NCBI GenBank assembly: GCA_005406025.1
Contig: BGZK01000076.1
Location: 248,001 to 312,000, forward strand
Source: Eumeta japonica
Taxonomy: Eukaryota; Arthropoda; Insecta; Lepidoptera; Psychidae
DNA: 64,000 nt
Reading direction: 5' to 3'
Shown here: positions 23,456-34,639 of the stretch, one piece after another
Numbering within the stretch: position 1 is the stretch's first letter
Layout: every line of letters starts with the position of its first letter
Program-made: the position numbers and the translations under genes
Notes under the pieces: model-generated
Databases searched by the model: none
What the model was told of the DNA's origin: nothing
What the model saw: the letters and a program-made list of their open reading frames with translations, nothing else

Positions 23456-23772
23456 CATGTATAATTTTCTATCATCTTATAAGTGATGTATCGATCATTG
23501 TCAGCTTCAAGGTGAGGATACGATAATAAGCTTAAGATTATTAAAAACGTCTATTATCCTAAAATCATTCGAAAGAAACCGTGGGTTAACACTAGTTCAA
23601 TGTATAATAAGTACCCAATTTGATTCTAGATTCAAACTTTTTCGGTCAAATACATTTTTTAAATACACTGACATTTAATTGGTAAAGCTATAAAAGGCTT
23701 CCACAAGCACGAACTTAGCCCCTTGCAGAGACCTCAAAGACGTGTGCAATTAAGTGATACCAATTTTTCGCA

Positions 23773-23800
23773 AAAGCGATCAAAGCGCTTTGATCGCTTT
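23773..23800. repeat. Perfect 28-bp palindrome
   Basis: Fourteen bases aaagcgatcaaagc followed at once by their reverse complement, with no loop. It holds two GATC-centred words. No function assigned. Confidence 0.92.
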
Positions 23801-24184
23801 ATGTATTACTTAATGTCGCAATAGAATTTTTAATAAGAACATTGATGAAATGTCCGATAGTACACAGTTCAATTTCATTAACTGTTATACGTTTAGCAGT
23901 CAATAAAATGAAACCACCTCTGCCCGCGCCGGCGAGGGGTTCTACGTCCGGGATCCTCGAACTAAAATAAAAAGATTGAGCGAGAGTGAGATTTAGCAGT
24001 GGAATGATTAAAATCTGGCACATAAAATACATCAACCGCACGATACGAGCATTGTCCTGTCAGTAACGTACGACGTCTAAAGTATTGGACTAGACTATTA
24101 AAATATATACAGCAGTAATTACGTAAATGGTTTAATCGAATAAAAGAAGACATAGTTTCCCAATATTCGGCATTGTTGGTGCTG

Positions 24185-24228
24185 TTATTGTTATAGCACA
24201 ACATATTTATTTTGTGTTATAACAATAA
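24185..24228. repeat. 17-bp inverted repeat
   Basis: Arms 24,185-24,201 (ttattgttatagcacaa) and 24,212-24,228 differ at one position and enclose a 10-nt loop. Confidence 0.88.
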
Positions 24229-24299
24229 GTCTTTTGAGACGATAAATAACCATATCATCCGGTTGTCGTTCGAGTTAATATTGAACACGAAAACCGCCC

Positions 24300-24480
24300 G
24301 CAGCGCCACTAACAGTTGCGTGTAATTATAAACAATCCATTACCGGGGGTGCTTATAATTAAACGCGAGACTGAATTAAAACTGTCATTGTACAACGTGC
24401 GTATATTTAGCGCGGAAAAGGGCTAGTGACGTCAGCGCCCGCGCATGACGTCATACGTCTACGACGCGTGTGGTAAAAAA
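24300..24480. promoter_or_regulatory. Non-repetitive block with two perfect CRE palindromes
   Basis: TGACGTCA occurs at 24,427-24,434 and again at 24,446-24,453, 19 bp apart, in a CpG-rich segment (gcgcccgcgcatgacg). Just upstream are homeodomain-type words (ccattaccg, cttataattaaacgcg). CREB/ATF-family binding is known for TGACGTCA. An enhancer or promoter role is inferred. Confidence 0.4.
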
Positions 24481-26690
24481 TAAATTGGTATTATCCACCC
24501 CTTCGTATGTGCGCTTTCTAAATATACTGTTGAAAGTGTCTATTCTCGGCGAGTCGTATGGGAGAAAACTAGATTTTATTTTTGAACGGTTCAAAATTGG
24601 CTACTTACAAAAACGAAAATTTTAATACATTATAAATGTTTGTCGAAATAAAATAAAAAGTGAAAAAAGTGTTTATTGAACCGTGAATCCCGTAATATTT
24701 TTATTAACAAACTTAGAAGACGAGAACTTTTTAAACAAAAGTTTGATGAGTGATTAAAGGGAGTTATGTCGATTAATTAAGGGTATCGTTTCCTTTTTTA
24801 GGGTTCTTTAGCTAAAACAAAAACTGATCACTTATAGTTGCGTTATGTCCGTTTGTTCTTCTGCATGACACAGCTTTTTTTATCCACAAATTTTTCGTCA
24901 ATTTTGATGAAATTGTACGGGCGGTTAGATATCTTAAGTGAATCGCCACATAAATTTGTAATAATATTATATATATATATATATATATATGTTCATTTTC
25001 ACGCAAACGGTTTTGTGGGGTGTCATCGGATAAACATTTGAAATGTATTAATCAAAATTTTAAATGACTTACTCTAATACTTTTTTCATATTTCGGCTTA
25101 TTAAATTTTAAAATTATTAGTTTTATTTTATATGTCTCTCCACTTTTACTTTTGTAGCATGTGTTTTAAAATTCCGTAAAAAATATGTAACGATAGAGCT
25201 TTATTAATAAATTAAACAAAAATTATGATTGAGTCACAAAAATTAAATAAGTGACGATTAAAATATCCATAAATGTTATAATATGAAAAGACGTCTTAAT
25301 TATAATAATATTGTCTCTCCATTCACAAACTTGCAGTACGTATTTTAATGAGTGATTTAGAAAAATGACGGATATTCTTAAAGTTTCTAGATGCGATTTT
25401 GAATTTATGTATATTTCTCTTTATGTCACGATTATATTTTGGATACTCTTTGGCCCTTTAGGAAGTTTTCATGCAGTATATACCAATTAAGAATATTTTT
25501 AGAAAAAAAACATTTTTAGAAAAAAATTTAAAATTGAAAAAAAAATGTAATTCGTTTGATTCGACTTTAATGCAATTGAAAATTTAGCTTTCTTGTTTTT
25601 CGTAAAATTGGCATGTGATAAGCTTGTCCATGCCTATTTTTTTCATAGATTTCGATAATAAAGAGAATGAGGTAGACTAGACAAGACACAGACCTAGACT
25701 GCGACCTCAACCTCGATGTCAATTAGAATTTCGATCCTGATTCGTAATCTGTGTTAATTTGAAATAATTTAGCCGTATACTTAAAACTGAAATAATGAAT
25801 GAAATTGTTAAAGTTGTTTTCGAGTTTATTTTTGAACATTATATAAATGTATAATCTCTTTACAATATTATTACGAGAATAACACATAAGTTTTAATTGT
25901 ATTATTGTATATAAATACGTGCGTTTAACAAATTTATTTTAAATTCCAAACTGAATCTCGCGTAGAACAAAATTCCTAAAATTTAAACTAAATTATACAA
26001 ATATAATTTTCTAAACATATTCGACCGTCAATTCGAATGAGCTTTAAATTGATGTTGTCATTGCAAATTATCGTCATTTTCAGAATTCTTGACATTCAAA
26101 ATTAAATTTTTTCAAAATGATTTTTAAAACACACTCTAAGAAGAAGAAGAGACATTTTGTTATACCTATTTTTGCATGTGTTCTACAACTGGCAGCAGAA
26201 CTCTAACAAAGAAGCACTGTCAGTGTGCTAAGTGATCTGAGTGCTTATTGTGCTCGGGCCGCCATCAAACATCAACACCAACGACACCAGGCGACGAGCG
26301 ATGACCACCCAGAAGTATTTACCTGGCCACCTGGAAGTACTCGCTACTCAAACACGATGAGCTGTAACGTTTGATATTGTATGGCATACCGCCATTGCGA
26401 TACAATAGATACACGATGATCTAATCGGCATGCTGAGTAGGTGGGTTAGAAATTGAACTATCTAATCGTGTTATCTTTATTGCTTCGTCGACTACTTACT
26501 CTTCTTCTACAACCTATAGAACTTCTCACTGCGGGTAGCTGATGATCTTTTCTAAGTGAGAGCTTTTAGATTTCGGTCTCAACGCAGTTATCGAGTTGTG
26601 CTGTGTCAGGTCTTAATCACAGCGCTGATAAGGCATAACTACCCTCCACAATCTTTTTATTTTAGATTTAGAAATTAAAGTTCAAGTCCC
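24481..26690. other. AT-rich gene-free stretch
   Basis: Contains a (TA)n microsatellite at 24,968-24,990, a degenerate repeat at 25,680-25,745, and from 26,150 to 26,660 a non-AT-rich part with no recognised repeat or domain. Overlapping frames of 64 and 67 codons at 24,812-25,041 are driven by the TA run. Confidence 0.4.
24968..24990. repeat. (TA)n microsatellite
   Basis: Eleven or so TA units. Encodes poly-Tyr/Ile on both strands, which is the origin of the nearby frames. Confidence 0.95.
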
Positions 26691-26694
26691 CCAC

Positions 26695-26975
26695 GCTGGC
26701 CTAGTTCTGATGTGAGGCTGCTGACGAGAGCTGACATGGTTGGCACTGGATAGATATCCAAAACCGATAGCTTAAATTGTTCACTGAGGCAAATTAAAAT
26801 ACATACTTTGAATTAAAATGCAAACTTTAAATTGAAATACAAACTTTAAATTAAAATACAAATTCATTGGTCAATTTTCCCGGGATCAGGTTGGAACTCG
26901 TTACCTTCTGTTTTGAAGACAACGCTAATAACCACCGAGCCATTACCGCGTCACCATCGTCGTGCCCGCCGGAGA
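26695..26975 (-). repeat. Rep-A SINE-like copy with internal tandem expansion
   Basis: On the minus strand, box A TGGCTCGGTGG (26,932-26,942), then a GAGTTCCAACC box-B-like word, then the family's 'attggtcaatt' block around 26,866, then four 19-bp tandem units (26,792-26,867), then the GC-richer tail (ctgacgagagctgac, cccacgctggc at 26,700). The tandem is an expansion of the 'tttaaattaaaa' core seen once in other copies. Confidence 0.65.
26792..26867 (+). repeat. Tandem repeat, four 19-bp units
   Basis: Units aattaaaatacatactttg, aattaaaatgcaaacttta, aattgaaatacaaacttta and a diverged fourth. The period is exactly 19 across all four. It lies inside the Rep-A copy. Confidence 0.9.
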
Positions 26976-28685
26976 CTCGAGATTCCCACTCGCGTCCCCT
27001 GTCCGTAGCAGACGGGAGTGCTGGGCCCTATCTCGCTACTTCCATGCTCATCCCTTTCGATAGGCGGTTATTTTATCTCATGGTCTTCGACCTAACTTTT
27101 TAATGCCCCCGTGAAAGCATCAGGTGAGTAGACTCTTACTGCGAGAATGAAACGGACGCGTGGCTGCCAAATACAAAAGGGATGTGATTGAAAGAAAGAC
27201 AACTAATTGCCAGGTATGTGTGTCTGTAGAATCAAATAAACGTATATATCCATCTATCCAATTTAGTGTAGCAATCGGTCGTTTGCACACGCATCGCAAT
27301 TCAACGATAAAAAACTGCATCAGGACTCGAATGTTAATATACGTGTAGTCATCCTTCTGATCAGAATCGCCACGTTTTGTGCTTTATAATCTTAAATAAA
27401 CACATCGTATAATAAATTATTGCTTTACGGCGCACACACCCTATGCGAGGTGATGCAATAAGTTCCAGAACAAACACCCACATTTTCAAAAATCGTGGAG
27501 AATCCTGGGTAGATTAAAAACACTTTTTACTTCGTCTTGGTATTATTGTGCGGTTTCATTTTGTACAATCGGGTTCAATTATTTTTTTCTCTACTGTTTA
27601 AGAAATTGGATTTGAAAATTATTTAATAAACTTTCTGTAAAGCTCAACGATTCGGACATAAATCAAGCGTCAATCAACAATTGATTTACATTTTTCAGAT
27701 TAGCTTTTAAACTGAAACTTTTCTACCTCGCCAGCTTGGTGAGATTTTTTTCTCGTTTAGTGACCACCAGCCAGTGCATACCGTCTCGGTCTCGATGGCT
27801 CCAGACAAACGTGTCAGGATAATTTTTGTGTCGCGAGGCGAAGTAGCATCAGCAATTGCAATAAACGCTCGTCTGATCTTCAAAACATTTTCCAATAGCG
27901 TCGTCTCGAAGTTCGTTACGAGCCGTATACGAAGTGCACGCACGCGGATGCAACGAAGGGGGCCGATTCGAAAGTTGCACAAACGTCGCCTTGACCCCGA
28001 TACCGGCGCGCTGCAAGCTGCACCGCCCGACGCATTGCACTGCCGCGCATAAATATTAGGAGCGCACTTTATTAGCGACCCGCCATAAAAATTAAACGTT
28101 TTCTCTTGAGGTTTTTGTGATTTTATTACCTCGTCGCGTGAGTTTCGAACGGTTTTGAATTTGGTTGTTTTTATAATTGCGACATGTACTAATGTCAATT
28201 TTATTCGTTTCGACATGCGCTAAAGGTGTTGAAATAAATGAAAATGACATATATTAATTTTTTTGTAATATACTATAAAACAATGTTAAAATTACTATAG
28301 TATCTATAATATTTAACTGTTAACTAAATATTTAATATTAAAAAATAATTTCTTGATTTCAAACAATTTTGTAAAAAAAAAAAAAACGAAAAAGCAAAGT
28401 TGCTCACGACTTGGGTGTATGTGGGAACTATTGTTATTTGTATCAAAAAAATATATCAGCGATACTACCATTTTATAGTTAATCAAGTACTTATACGTCT
28501 ATTTCGTACGTGCTTGTAGTCAGTTTGAAATATCAAAACTTAACTTTTAAAATTTTATTGCACAGTAAAAAATATAAGCAATACAGACATGTATTAAAAA
28601 TATACTGAGTGTCTGTTGTTACTGTATCAAGTTTTTATTATCCTGCTACTAAAACATACCATCCCACATTTTGTTTATTTTACAT
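26976..28685. other. Gene-free stretch with a GC-richer core at 27,770-28,170
   Basis: A frame of 169 codons on the minus strand (27,707-28,216), one of 92 codons on the plus strand (27,774-28,052) and one of 63 codons on the minus strand overlap each other. None shows a domain, and no bias separates them, so the region is stop-poor rather than clearly coding. It ends with words typical of Hox-type enhancers (actttattagcg, ccataaaaattaaacg at 28,066-28,100). A donor-like CAG|GTGAGT occurs at 27,121-27,129 without a supporting frame. Confidence 0.4.
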
Positions 28686-28689
28686 TGAG

Positions 28690-28860
28690 AGACCTAGGCC
28701 TCGCTGGTTAAGGTCCATCACGCTAGTTTATCAGTCCTGGATTAGTCAATAGACCGTGTAGGCCGCGGCCTAGGGGCGGCAGATTTCAGAAAATTATTAT
28801 TTTAGAAAGGTACACGGGGTGGAGGAAATAAAGTGGCCTACCCTCATAAAAAATATAAGT
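28690..28860. repeat. Probable dispersed repeat
   Basis: 'gaccgtgtaggccgcggcc' and 'taggggcggcagatttc' resemble a lepidopteran repeat I recall ('ggccgcggcctaggggcggcaaattt'). Only one copy is in this window, so the call is weak. Confidence 0.35.
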
Positions 28861-28889
28861 CCACAACTGTAGTTTATTGTAGACTGATT

Positions 28890-29060
28890 AGGGATTGCTG
28901 ACAATACGTTCAGTGTTCGCGTTTAGGGCTGACAGCTTAACGTGCCCTGAGAGATTTAATTCGACTTAAATTGAAAACTCATTGGACGCGATTATAATAC
29001 AAAACCGATAGCATCTGCTTCGTAGGCAAAGTTCTTTACCACTCGGCCACTGTCGCTCTG
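28890..29060 (-). repeat. Rep-A SINE-like copy
   Basis: On the minus strand, box A TGGCCGAGTGG (29,039-29,049) followed by taaagaactttgcctacgaa, then the 'ccaatgagttttcaattt' block at 28,975-28,995 and 'gctgtcagccc' in the tail. It has the best tRNA-like head after the copy at 7195. Confidence 0.6.
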
Positions 29061-29685
29061 CTGGATAAGTTGTCTTTGGTAGTTCTGAATAATGCTCACG
29101 TAAGAAACTATGGTCCCTTTAACCTTAATGAATAACAATTCACTTCTAGGATATGAATATGGAAATACTTGTAATTTTTTTTTTGGCTGTTGAGTAATTT
29201 AAGTACTCAAAATTCTATGTGAACTCAAGAACCATATTAATAAATAACGACGTTATAATAAAAATAAATGAAAATAACTTACTATTCGTGTTAAATTTAC
29301 ATAGCTTATTTTCTTTGAAAACAACTAATATAAAAAAAAACTGTAATTTTTCTAAGGACAGGAATTAATATAATTGCATTGTATTTGGTGGAGTACGAAG
29401 TTAGTGAAAAAAAAAATAATTATATACAGTCAGCTATTTTATAAGTATAACTAACATTTTGCAGTCAATGTTTACAAGAGGCAAATTTAATGAAAATTGT
29501 TACGTGTGAGTTACCCTCGATAACACTTTTATTTATAATAATAAAGTGCGTACAATATGCAACACTTAGTGTGTAGTCCGTATTGCATTCCATTGATATT
29601 TTTTTAATGTATCAAATACTTAAACGATTACAGCACATACAGGCATTAGTATGCACTTATTTATCTACCGAAATATTTTTTATGG
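29061..29685. other. AT-rich stretch, nothing recognised
   Basis: No frame above 50 codons and no repeat family recognised. Confidence 0.4.
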
Positions 29686-29687
29686 AC

Positions 29688-29775
29688 CATCTCACGCCTA
29701 TTTCCTAGAAGGGTAGACATAGACCACAGATCTCCACGATCTTTATAAGCTCGTCGGTTTCAGATGTTCAAAATT
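29688..29775. repeat. 'cacgcctattt' dispersed repeat, copy 2
   Basis: 'ctcacgcctatttccta', 'gaagggtagacatagacc', 'acagatctccacgatc'. It matches 2262-2380 in order and spacing, and is better preserved than that copy. Confidence 0.7.
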
Positions 29776-29956
29776 TAGTCTGTGCTTAATAAGTCGCCAA
29801 TTCATTAAATTGAAGTGAGTGCATAACAGTGATCAATAAAGTTCTTTGATTGTTTTATCTTTCTTTGTTTTTTTTATTTAATTAGATTTCATTGTTACTT
29901 GATCTCGTAATGGCATTTAATCATTTATTTAGAAGGCCAATTTTTATGAATTGTAG

Positions 29957-30285
29957 CATCCCGCGCCCCAATATACTGCAGTGCGGTGCGCAGTCGCACC
30001 ATTGACGGCGACACGAGGAAAAGTCTGGAGGACGCGCTATTCTCGTCCCGCCGCGGTAGGCTCCGCGCCGCCGGCGGCCGCGGCTCTTTGTACGCGCTGA
30101 ACGTGTTGCTTGCCCTGTCCTCGCTTGGATTTATTGGCACGTTTGCAATTCGAGTTTCGATCGAAAGCCGATGCGTGCGCGTGCCCACTGCACATGTTAC
30201 GCATGTTGAGAAGAAATTACCCGCTGATTCTTGCGGCGAATCCATTTATTTATTGCTAGGCAACTATTTTTTTCAACAGAAATAA
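29957..30285 (+). CDS. Candidate exon encoding a single membrane segment
   Basis: After a possible acceptor (ttatgaattgtag, ending at 29,956) one plus frame stays open for about 108 codons to TAA at 30,283. It is the most coding-like composition in the window: many codons end in G or C in otherwise AT-rich DNA. It reads SRAPIYCSAVRSRTIDGDTR, KSLEDALFSSRRGRLRAAGG, RGSLYALNVLLALSSLGFIG, TFAIRVSIESRCVRVPTAHV. YALNVLLALSSLGFIGTFAI is a good membrane segment after a basic cluster (RRGRLRAAGGRG), as in a type II (signal-anchor) protein. No in-frame ATG precedes it after the stop at 29,947, so this would be an internal exon. The true 3' end is uncertain: no strong donor is seen, and the last 20 codons look non-coding. 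A 106-codon frame on the other strand is its shadow. Family not recognised. Confidence 0.45.
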
Positions 30286-30289
30286 ATAA

Positions 30290-31325
30290 ATTAATTCAGC
30301 AAGTGCTGAAATACTAACAAAAAAAAAAAACGTGTAAATGAAGAACGTTTAGTACTTAAAGAATACTTGGAAAAAGCTTTTACAATTAGCTTCCCTGACT
30401 GATAAATCAACTCTGACTGATAATGCATCACGAATAGTTATTATAGTAAAACTTGTAAATTGGAAGAAAATTTACAAAAATCAACTTGAGAAGGAAGCTT
30501 AATGTGCGATAAACAAATTCATAGGAATATTTTATATTTATCGTTCTTGTTTCAATAAATTATTGAAGAGAAAACACTGTACAGCTTCAATTTAAGCTAC
30601 AAAAACTATATTTTATTGTACAAAGTGTTGTTTTGCAGAAATTCATAATTTGACACTTGTCTGCAACATGCAAGTTACGTGCAGCATGCAACCACAGCTG
30701 ACCCTCGAATCTGCTTTATTGGGTGAGATCCTAATCCAGCGAATCGAACATTGGTTCGAGAGGATTAACAGACATCTAACATTTAAGCAAGTGTTCTAGA
30801 TTTTTTTCTAATTAGCGGTTAACATTAATAAAAAAATACACTATTAACCGCCATGCACTGCGCCTTACACTTTGCATGCCACTGCATGTTGCAGGCATGG
30901 AATTATGCAAATTGCACACAAATACAATTTCACCTCTGATCACGTTCTATGATAATTAACGATGCCGATGTAGGCGACTTATAAAAAATTTGAAATAGCG
31001 TAATACAGAAGCGGTAGTTTCAGAATTCAACGGACGCAATATACCCGATCGCTTTTAATGGGCATGGCATAAATGCCGACGATCAAGTCACAACACGAGG
31101 ACAGACCGTTTTGAATGTCATAATAACATCGCGCGAACCGGTCGTCGTGGGCCGGCAGAGCCAAGATCGAGTTACTTCTAGAAGTATTCCGTGACGTGAC
31201 ACGTAGACGAAGCACGCGAAACGCGACTCGGTGGCGACCGAAGCACTAAAAAAAGTACAGCTTCCAAAAAAAAAAGAAGTGCAAATCGCTTGTTCTTTTA
31301 GGTTTTTAATATTCAATGATCACGC
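30290..31325. other. AT-rich stretch with repeated 'gcatgcaac' words
   Basis: Between 30,660 and 30,900 there are several copies, in both orientations, of tgcaacatgcaagt-like and gcatgttgcaggcatg words, and gcggttaa pairs with ttaaccgc around 30,818-30,863. This suggests a decayed inverted-repeat element of about 250 bp, but the ends are unclear. From 31,020 to 31,240 there is a GC-richer piece with 62- and 77-codon minus frames and no domain. Confidence 0.4.
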
Positions 31326-31329
31326 TTAG

Positions 31330-31570
31330 GTCTCGTTCAACAGTCCCTCCAGCGCTCTGACTCGGTGCTGCTAGGGAACCGCTAACGGCCGTTGTCACCA
31401 ATGCGGTGACAATATGCGCTAAAGATGGTTTAACGTCCTGTCCGTAGCACGGAGCGAGTATACTTCTACTTGGTTTAAATTAAAAACTCATCAGCTAATC
31501 AGTCCATTGTCAGGAACTAATCTGGTAGCTTTCGATTGAAAGACGGTGGCGAACGAGCCACCGCCATCAC
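31330..31570 (-). repeat. Rep-A SINE-like copy
   Basis: On the minus strand, box A TGGCTCGTTCG (31,551-31,561), then the 'gattagctgatgagttttta' block, then the GC-rich tail with acaacggccgttagcgg. It aligns in order with 7000-7225, which makes these two the reference copies of the family in this window. Confidence 0.65.
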
Positions 31571-32615
31571 AATGGACAATTGAATTTACATTTCTTTTAA
31601 AAAGTTTGTGGAAACTTCGCAAAATTATAACGAAGAATTGTTTGTCGTATGGGATATACAATATTATTTAAAGTCCAAGCAAACATTCAAGATTAGAAAC
31701 TAGTTTTTCTCTTTGACTAAATTTGGTTTATTCTATTCAATTTACGTTTGTCGAATTGTGTATTACTATGTAATTAAATATATTTATAATTAAAAACCAA
31801 ATGCAAGTTTCAACATTATCTTATTGTTACAATTTGCAATACTAATATAAGAACTTATAACGAATTGGGCCGTCAAAAAAAAATCAGACCGGACGAAATA
31901 ACACGATAACGCGATAAAAAGGTTCGTGCATTTTTATCGTTGCTTTAACATGACAATAAAAATATAAAACAATAAATAGTTCCCTATTTGTAATAATAAA
32001 TGCCGTTTTATTTGTTGGCTGATTAAAAAAATGCCCTATGTTTATCTCGAAAAGCGCTAAAAACAGTTTAGTATAATACAATGATACAATATACATGTAT
32101 TTTACTCCAAGGTAAACTTTAATCTGTATAGTCAAACATTTACTTTCTTGTTTATTTCTTAATTCTTAATTATTTGTTTTTTACTTGGTTAAAAATAAAT
32201 AAATAAGAGTATATTTTTTTATATGAACTAATCTGAATACTATTGATTTAACTCCAATTGTAAGTAGCTCTCCTTTGAAACTAAACGAATGAAGGCACGG
32301 CAGCAAACGCTCTCAAATTGAGTTTAAAAGAGTCCATCTTATTAATTTATGGGAGCAATTTTTGTGTTTGTATAAACAGACTATATTTCGAAAGCAGCCT
32401 TTATGATTTCAATGTCAATTTGTACTTTGACAAAGTATCATTTTTCAAATTTACAGGTCGTCAGTCAATATTTCACTGATCGAACGAGATGAAAACTATT
32501 TTTTAAATGTTGCCTTATTTAGCGCCATTTTGTAGTATTTATTTCGAGGTATTTACATTGTTACTATGGTTTTCAACAACACATGGTACTACTTGACAAG
32601 AATTATAGATAACAT
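31571..32615. other. AT-rich stretch, nothing recognised
   Basis: An 83-codon minus frame (31,884-32,135) is hydrophobic and Tyr/Phe-rich by composition. No repeat or splice signal was recognised. Confidence 0.4.
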
Positions 32616-32618
32616 TAG

Positions 32619-32868
32619 AGAGTAGGTAGTCACCGCCGCGCGTGGACACTCATCTCAGAGCAGTCATCACGCGTTGCCGGTCTCTTAGATAGGATTAGGG
32701 TGTTTAAAGCAGGGAGAGCGGTGCGATAGTGGGAATTGGGTCACCGTAACTCTCACTTGCTGGATGAAACGTAACAATGAAAGCTTTTACTTCACGTTTG
32801 TATTTTCTAAGAGTGTAGCATATTACTGCAGCCTAGTTGACTATAGCAAGGTTCTACCGCTAAAATCG
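32619..32868 (+). repeat. Rep-B dispersed repeat, diverged copy
   Basis: gtaggtagtcaccgccgcg, 'acgcgttgccgg', gggtcaccgtaactctcac, gaaagcttttacttcacg, 'taagagtgtagcata' and 'tagcaaggttctaccgc' follow the order of the copy at 21,983. More diverged than the other two long copies. Confidence 0.65.
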
Positions 32869-33309
32869 TTTAGTTATCTATATAAATATTAATTGTTGGA
32901 AATGAAAATAAGGAAATTTAAGAAAATTTTGCCTTTGGAACTTATTATTTTCCCACGGCAAACTCGAAATATGCCGTGCAGAGCTCGGTTGTTCAGGTAT
33001 TTACATAAAAAAACACACAGAATTAATAATATTACTTCAAAATAATAGAATTTGTTATGTTTAAAACTAAATTTGTCGTCGTATTCTTTTGCGGCGTCAT
33101 CATACGAATGACGCCTTTGGATACACGCACGTAATGCTGCTATATTTTTAATTGTAAAATGATTTCACTTACCCTTATGATCCTGATCCCGATCATAACC
33201 CAATATTGAACTAAAACCTTTCTTAAAGATTGTTGTTACCGATGTCCAAACGCCATAAGTAAAGAATTCGTTTTTGGATCACGCAAGTGAAGTCACAACT
33301 AAAAGTTAG

Positions 33310-33450
33310 TATCTCTTAAATTATAGCCTATGTGTTATTCTGATGTATAAGCTATAGTACTGCAAAGTTGGAACTAATTTTATTCAGCCGTTAAAAAACG
33401 ATTGAGTAATAAACATACAAACTTAAATGTTTATAATATTAATTGGACAT
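33310..33450. repeat. Dispersed repeat ending 'tttataatattaat'
   Basis: 'atagcctatgtgttattctg' and later 'taaacatacaaac' and 'tttataatattaatt' are the right-end words of a very common lepidopteran repeat. It lies tail to tail with the next element, whose left end is the reverse complement (attaatattataaa). Confidence 0.6.
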
Positions 33451-33534
33451 GTGGTTGTCATATTCATATCCAAAAAAAAACATTGTTGTCTTAAAAGTTT
33501 ATTACCTTTTTCATGTTAAAACTTAAATATAAAG

Positions 33535-33838
33535 TGAAATTAATATTATAAATGTGAAAGTTTGGATTTTTGTTACTTCATCACGCAAAAACTGCTTTAT
33601 GGATTTGGATAAAATTTGGCACACAGATAGTTTATGATATAATATTAATTAGCAAATAAGATGGTTTTTTTTCTATAGGATATTTTTATGAACTCAAGAC
33701 TCACGGGAACGGTTACAAAAGGTAATTAGTGTATGGGGAAAAAACAATGATCAGAATGGAATAAGGGTTGCAAGCGCGCAAATAATATTAATCAATTGAT
33801 AATAATTGTTTTATTTCACACACGGACGGGAGCTAGTG
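33535..33838 (+). mobile_element. Non-autonomous Helitron-like element (Lep1-type)
   Basis: Left end attaatattataaatgtgaa then 'agtttggatttttgttac', 'cacgcaaaaactgctttatg', 'aaatttggcacacagatag', and 'actcacgggaacgg'. The right end is cacacggacgggagctagt, with the CTAGT 3' terminus of Helitrons preceded by a short GC-rich word. The order matches the widespread lepidopteran element I recall (gcgaaagt...ccgattttgatgaaatttgg...cgcggacgaagtcgcgggc...ctagt). No coding part and no target duplication, as expected for Helitrons. Confidence 0.65.
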
Positions 33839-33936
33839 TAAAATAAAACAATCGAGGAGTTGTATCGGCGGATGTACTAAAATTTAATTATCTTCTCAGT
33901 CTTGAAGCCAAAGTAGCTACATTTAAAAATAGGTTT

Positions 33937-34221
33937 TTATGATTGCCACAATAATAAGGCTGAACCGCGTGATTTTCGATTTTGGTCGGACACTGCTTTT
34001 CCTGTACAACCCCTATTTAAGGCCGCAGCTCTGCGCACGAGCAAACAGTACGAAACAATGGTCTTGCCTGACTCGACACGCGTGAAATCCTCAAAAGACT
34101 TGGAAGACTCTTTACCCGATACACCCAACGTTTCGCGGCTGAAGTGATTGACAGGTTGAATCTGTTTAGAAAGATACTCATCGTCGCATGCCATAACTAG
34201 ATCTCGAACTGATATTTCCAT
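33937..34221 (-). CDS. 94-codon frame, possible small gene or first exon
   Basis: From ATG (complement of 34,219-34,221) the minus strand reads MEISVRDLVMACDDEYLSKQ, IQPVNHFSRETLGVSGKESS, KSFEDFTRVESGKTIVSYCL, LVRRAAALNRGCTGKAVSDQ and ends after NRKSRGSALLLWQS. Amino acid use is balanced, unlike the Phe/Tyr/Lys-rich random frames nearby. The ATG context is tcacgATGG, and a GC-richer leader precedes it. A weak donor CGG|GTAAAG occurs after residue 35, so the true product may be spliced there. No domain, signal peptide or membrane segment is recognised. No AATAAA signal follows closely. Confidence 0.35.
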   Translation of the reverse strand: MEISVRDLVMACDDEYLSKQIQPVNHFSRETLGVSGKESSKSFEDFTRVESGKTIVSYCLLVRRAAALNRGCTGKAVSDQNRKSRGSALLLWQS

Positions 34222-34450
34222 CGTGACGAGCGAGCGTTCTAAGCACTAGCCTATACCTGCTTCATAGTACTCTACATTTGAATACTAAAACAACGGACGA
34301 CTATCTTCGCATCTGTACTGCGGTCACGTAGTGCCGGTATAACAAGTGCGTTGACATCTACTCGTATCGCAGTGTCGCTAACAGACAACGCGATTGTATT
34401 AATAGACTTGTTTACATCGCGCAATGCACACCATTAAAGTGTTGTTACTA
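34222..34450. promoter_or_regulatory. GC-richer unique block beside the 94-codon frame
   Basis: Lies just upstream of the minus-strand frame. Contains 'gcggtcacgtagtgccgg', 'cgtatcgcagtgtcgc', a forkhead-type 'cttgtttacatcgcg' and 'accattaaagtg'. Not repeat-like. It may be a promoter or enhancer; this is inference from position and composition. Confidence 0.3.
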
Positions 34451-34639
34451 TTCATTCGGCTCCGAAAATATTAGATTGGATTGAACTTCAAATGTTCGTT
34501 TCCTCTATATTTGTGTATGCTTGCTAAATAAGAATATTATTGACAATAACAATTAAGAAGCGTGAAAAGTTTTCCTCGCGTTTAAAAAATCCTTCTGAGT
34601 AAAATCTCCACGAGAAAAACTATCTAGTAAAAGAAAAAA

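Noticed and set aside
27118..27130. CAG|GTGAGT, a perfect-looking splice donor on the plus strand
   Set aside because: The upstream frame (26,867-27,103) is made of SINE-like sequence and stops before the donor; no exon can be supported.
27707..28216. The longest frame of the window, 169 codons, minus strand
   Set aside because: It overlaps a 92-codon plus frame and another minus frame over the same GC-richer DNA, has no domain, and shows no splice or start context that favours it. Kept only as part of a gene-free stretch.
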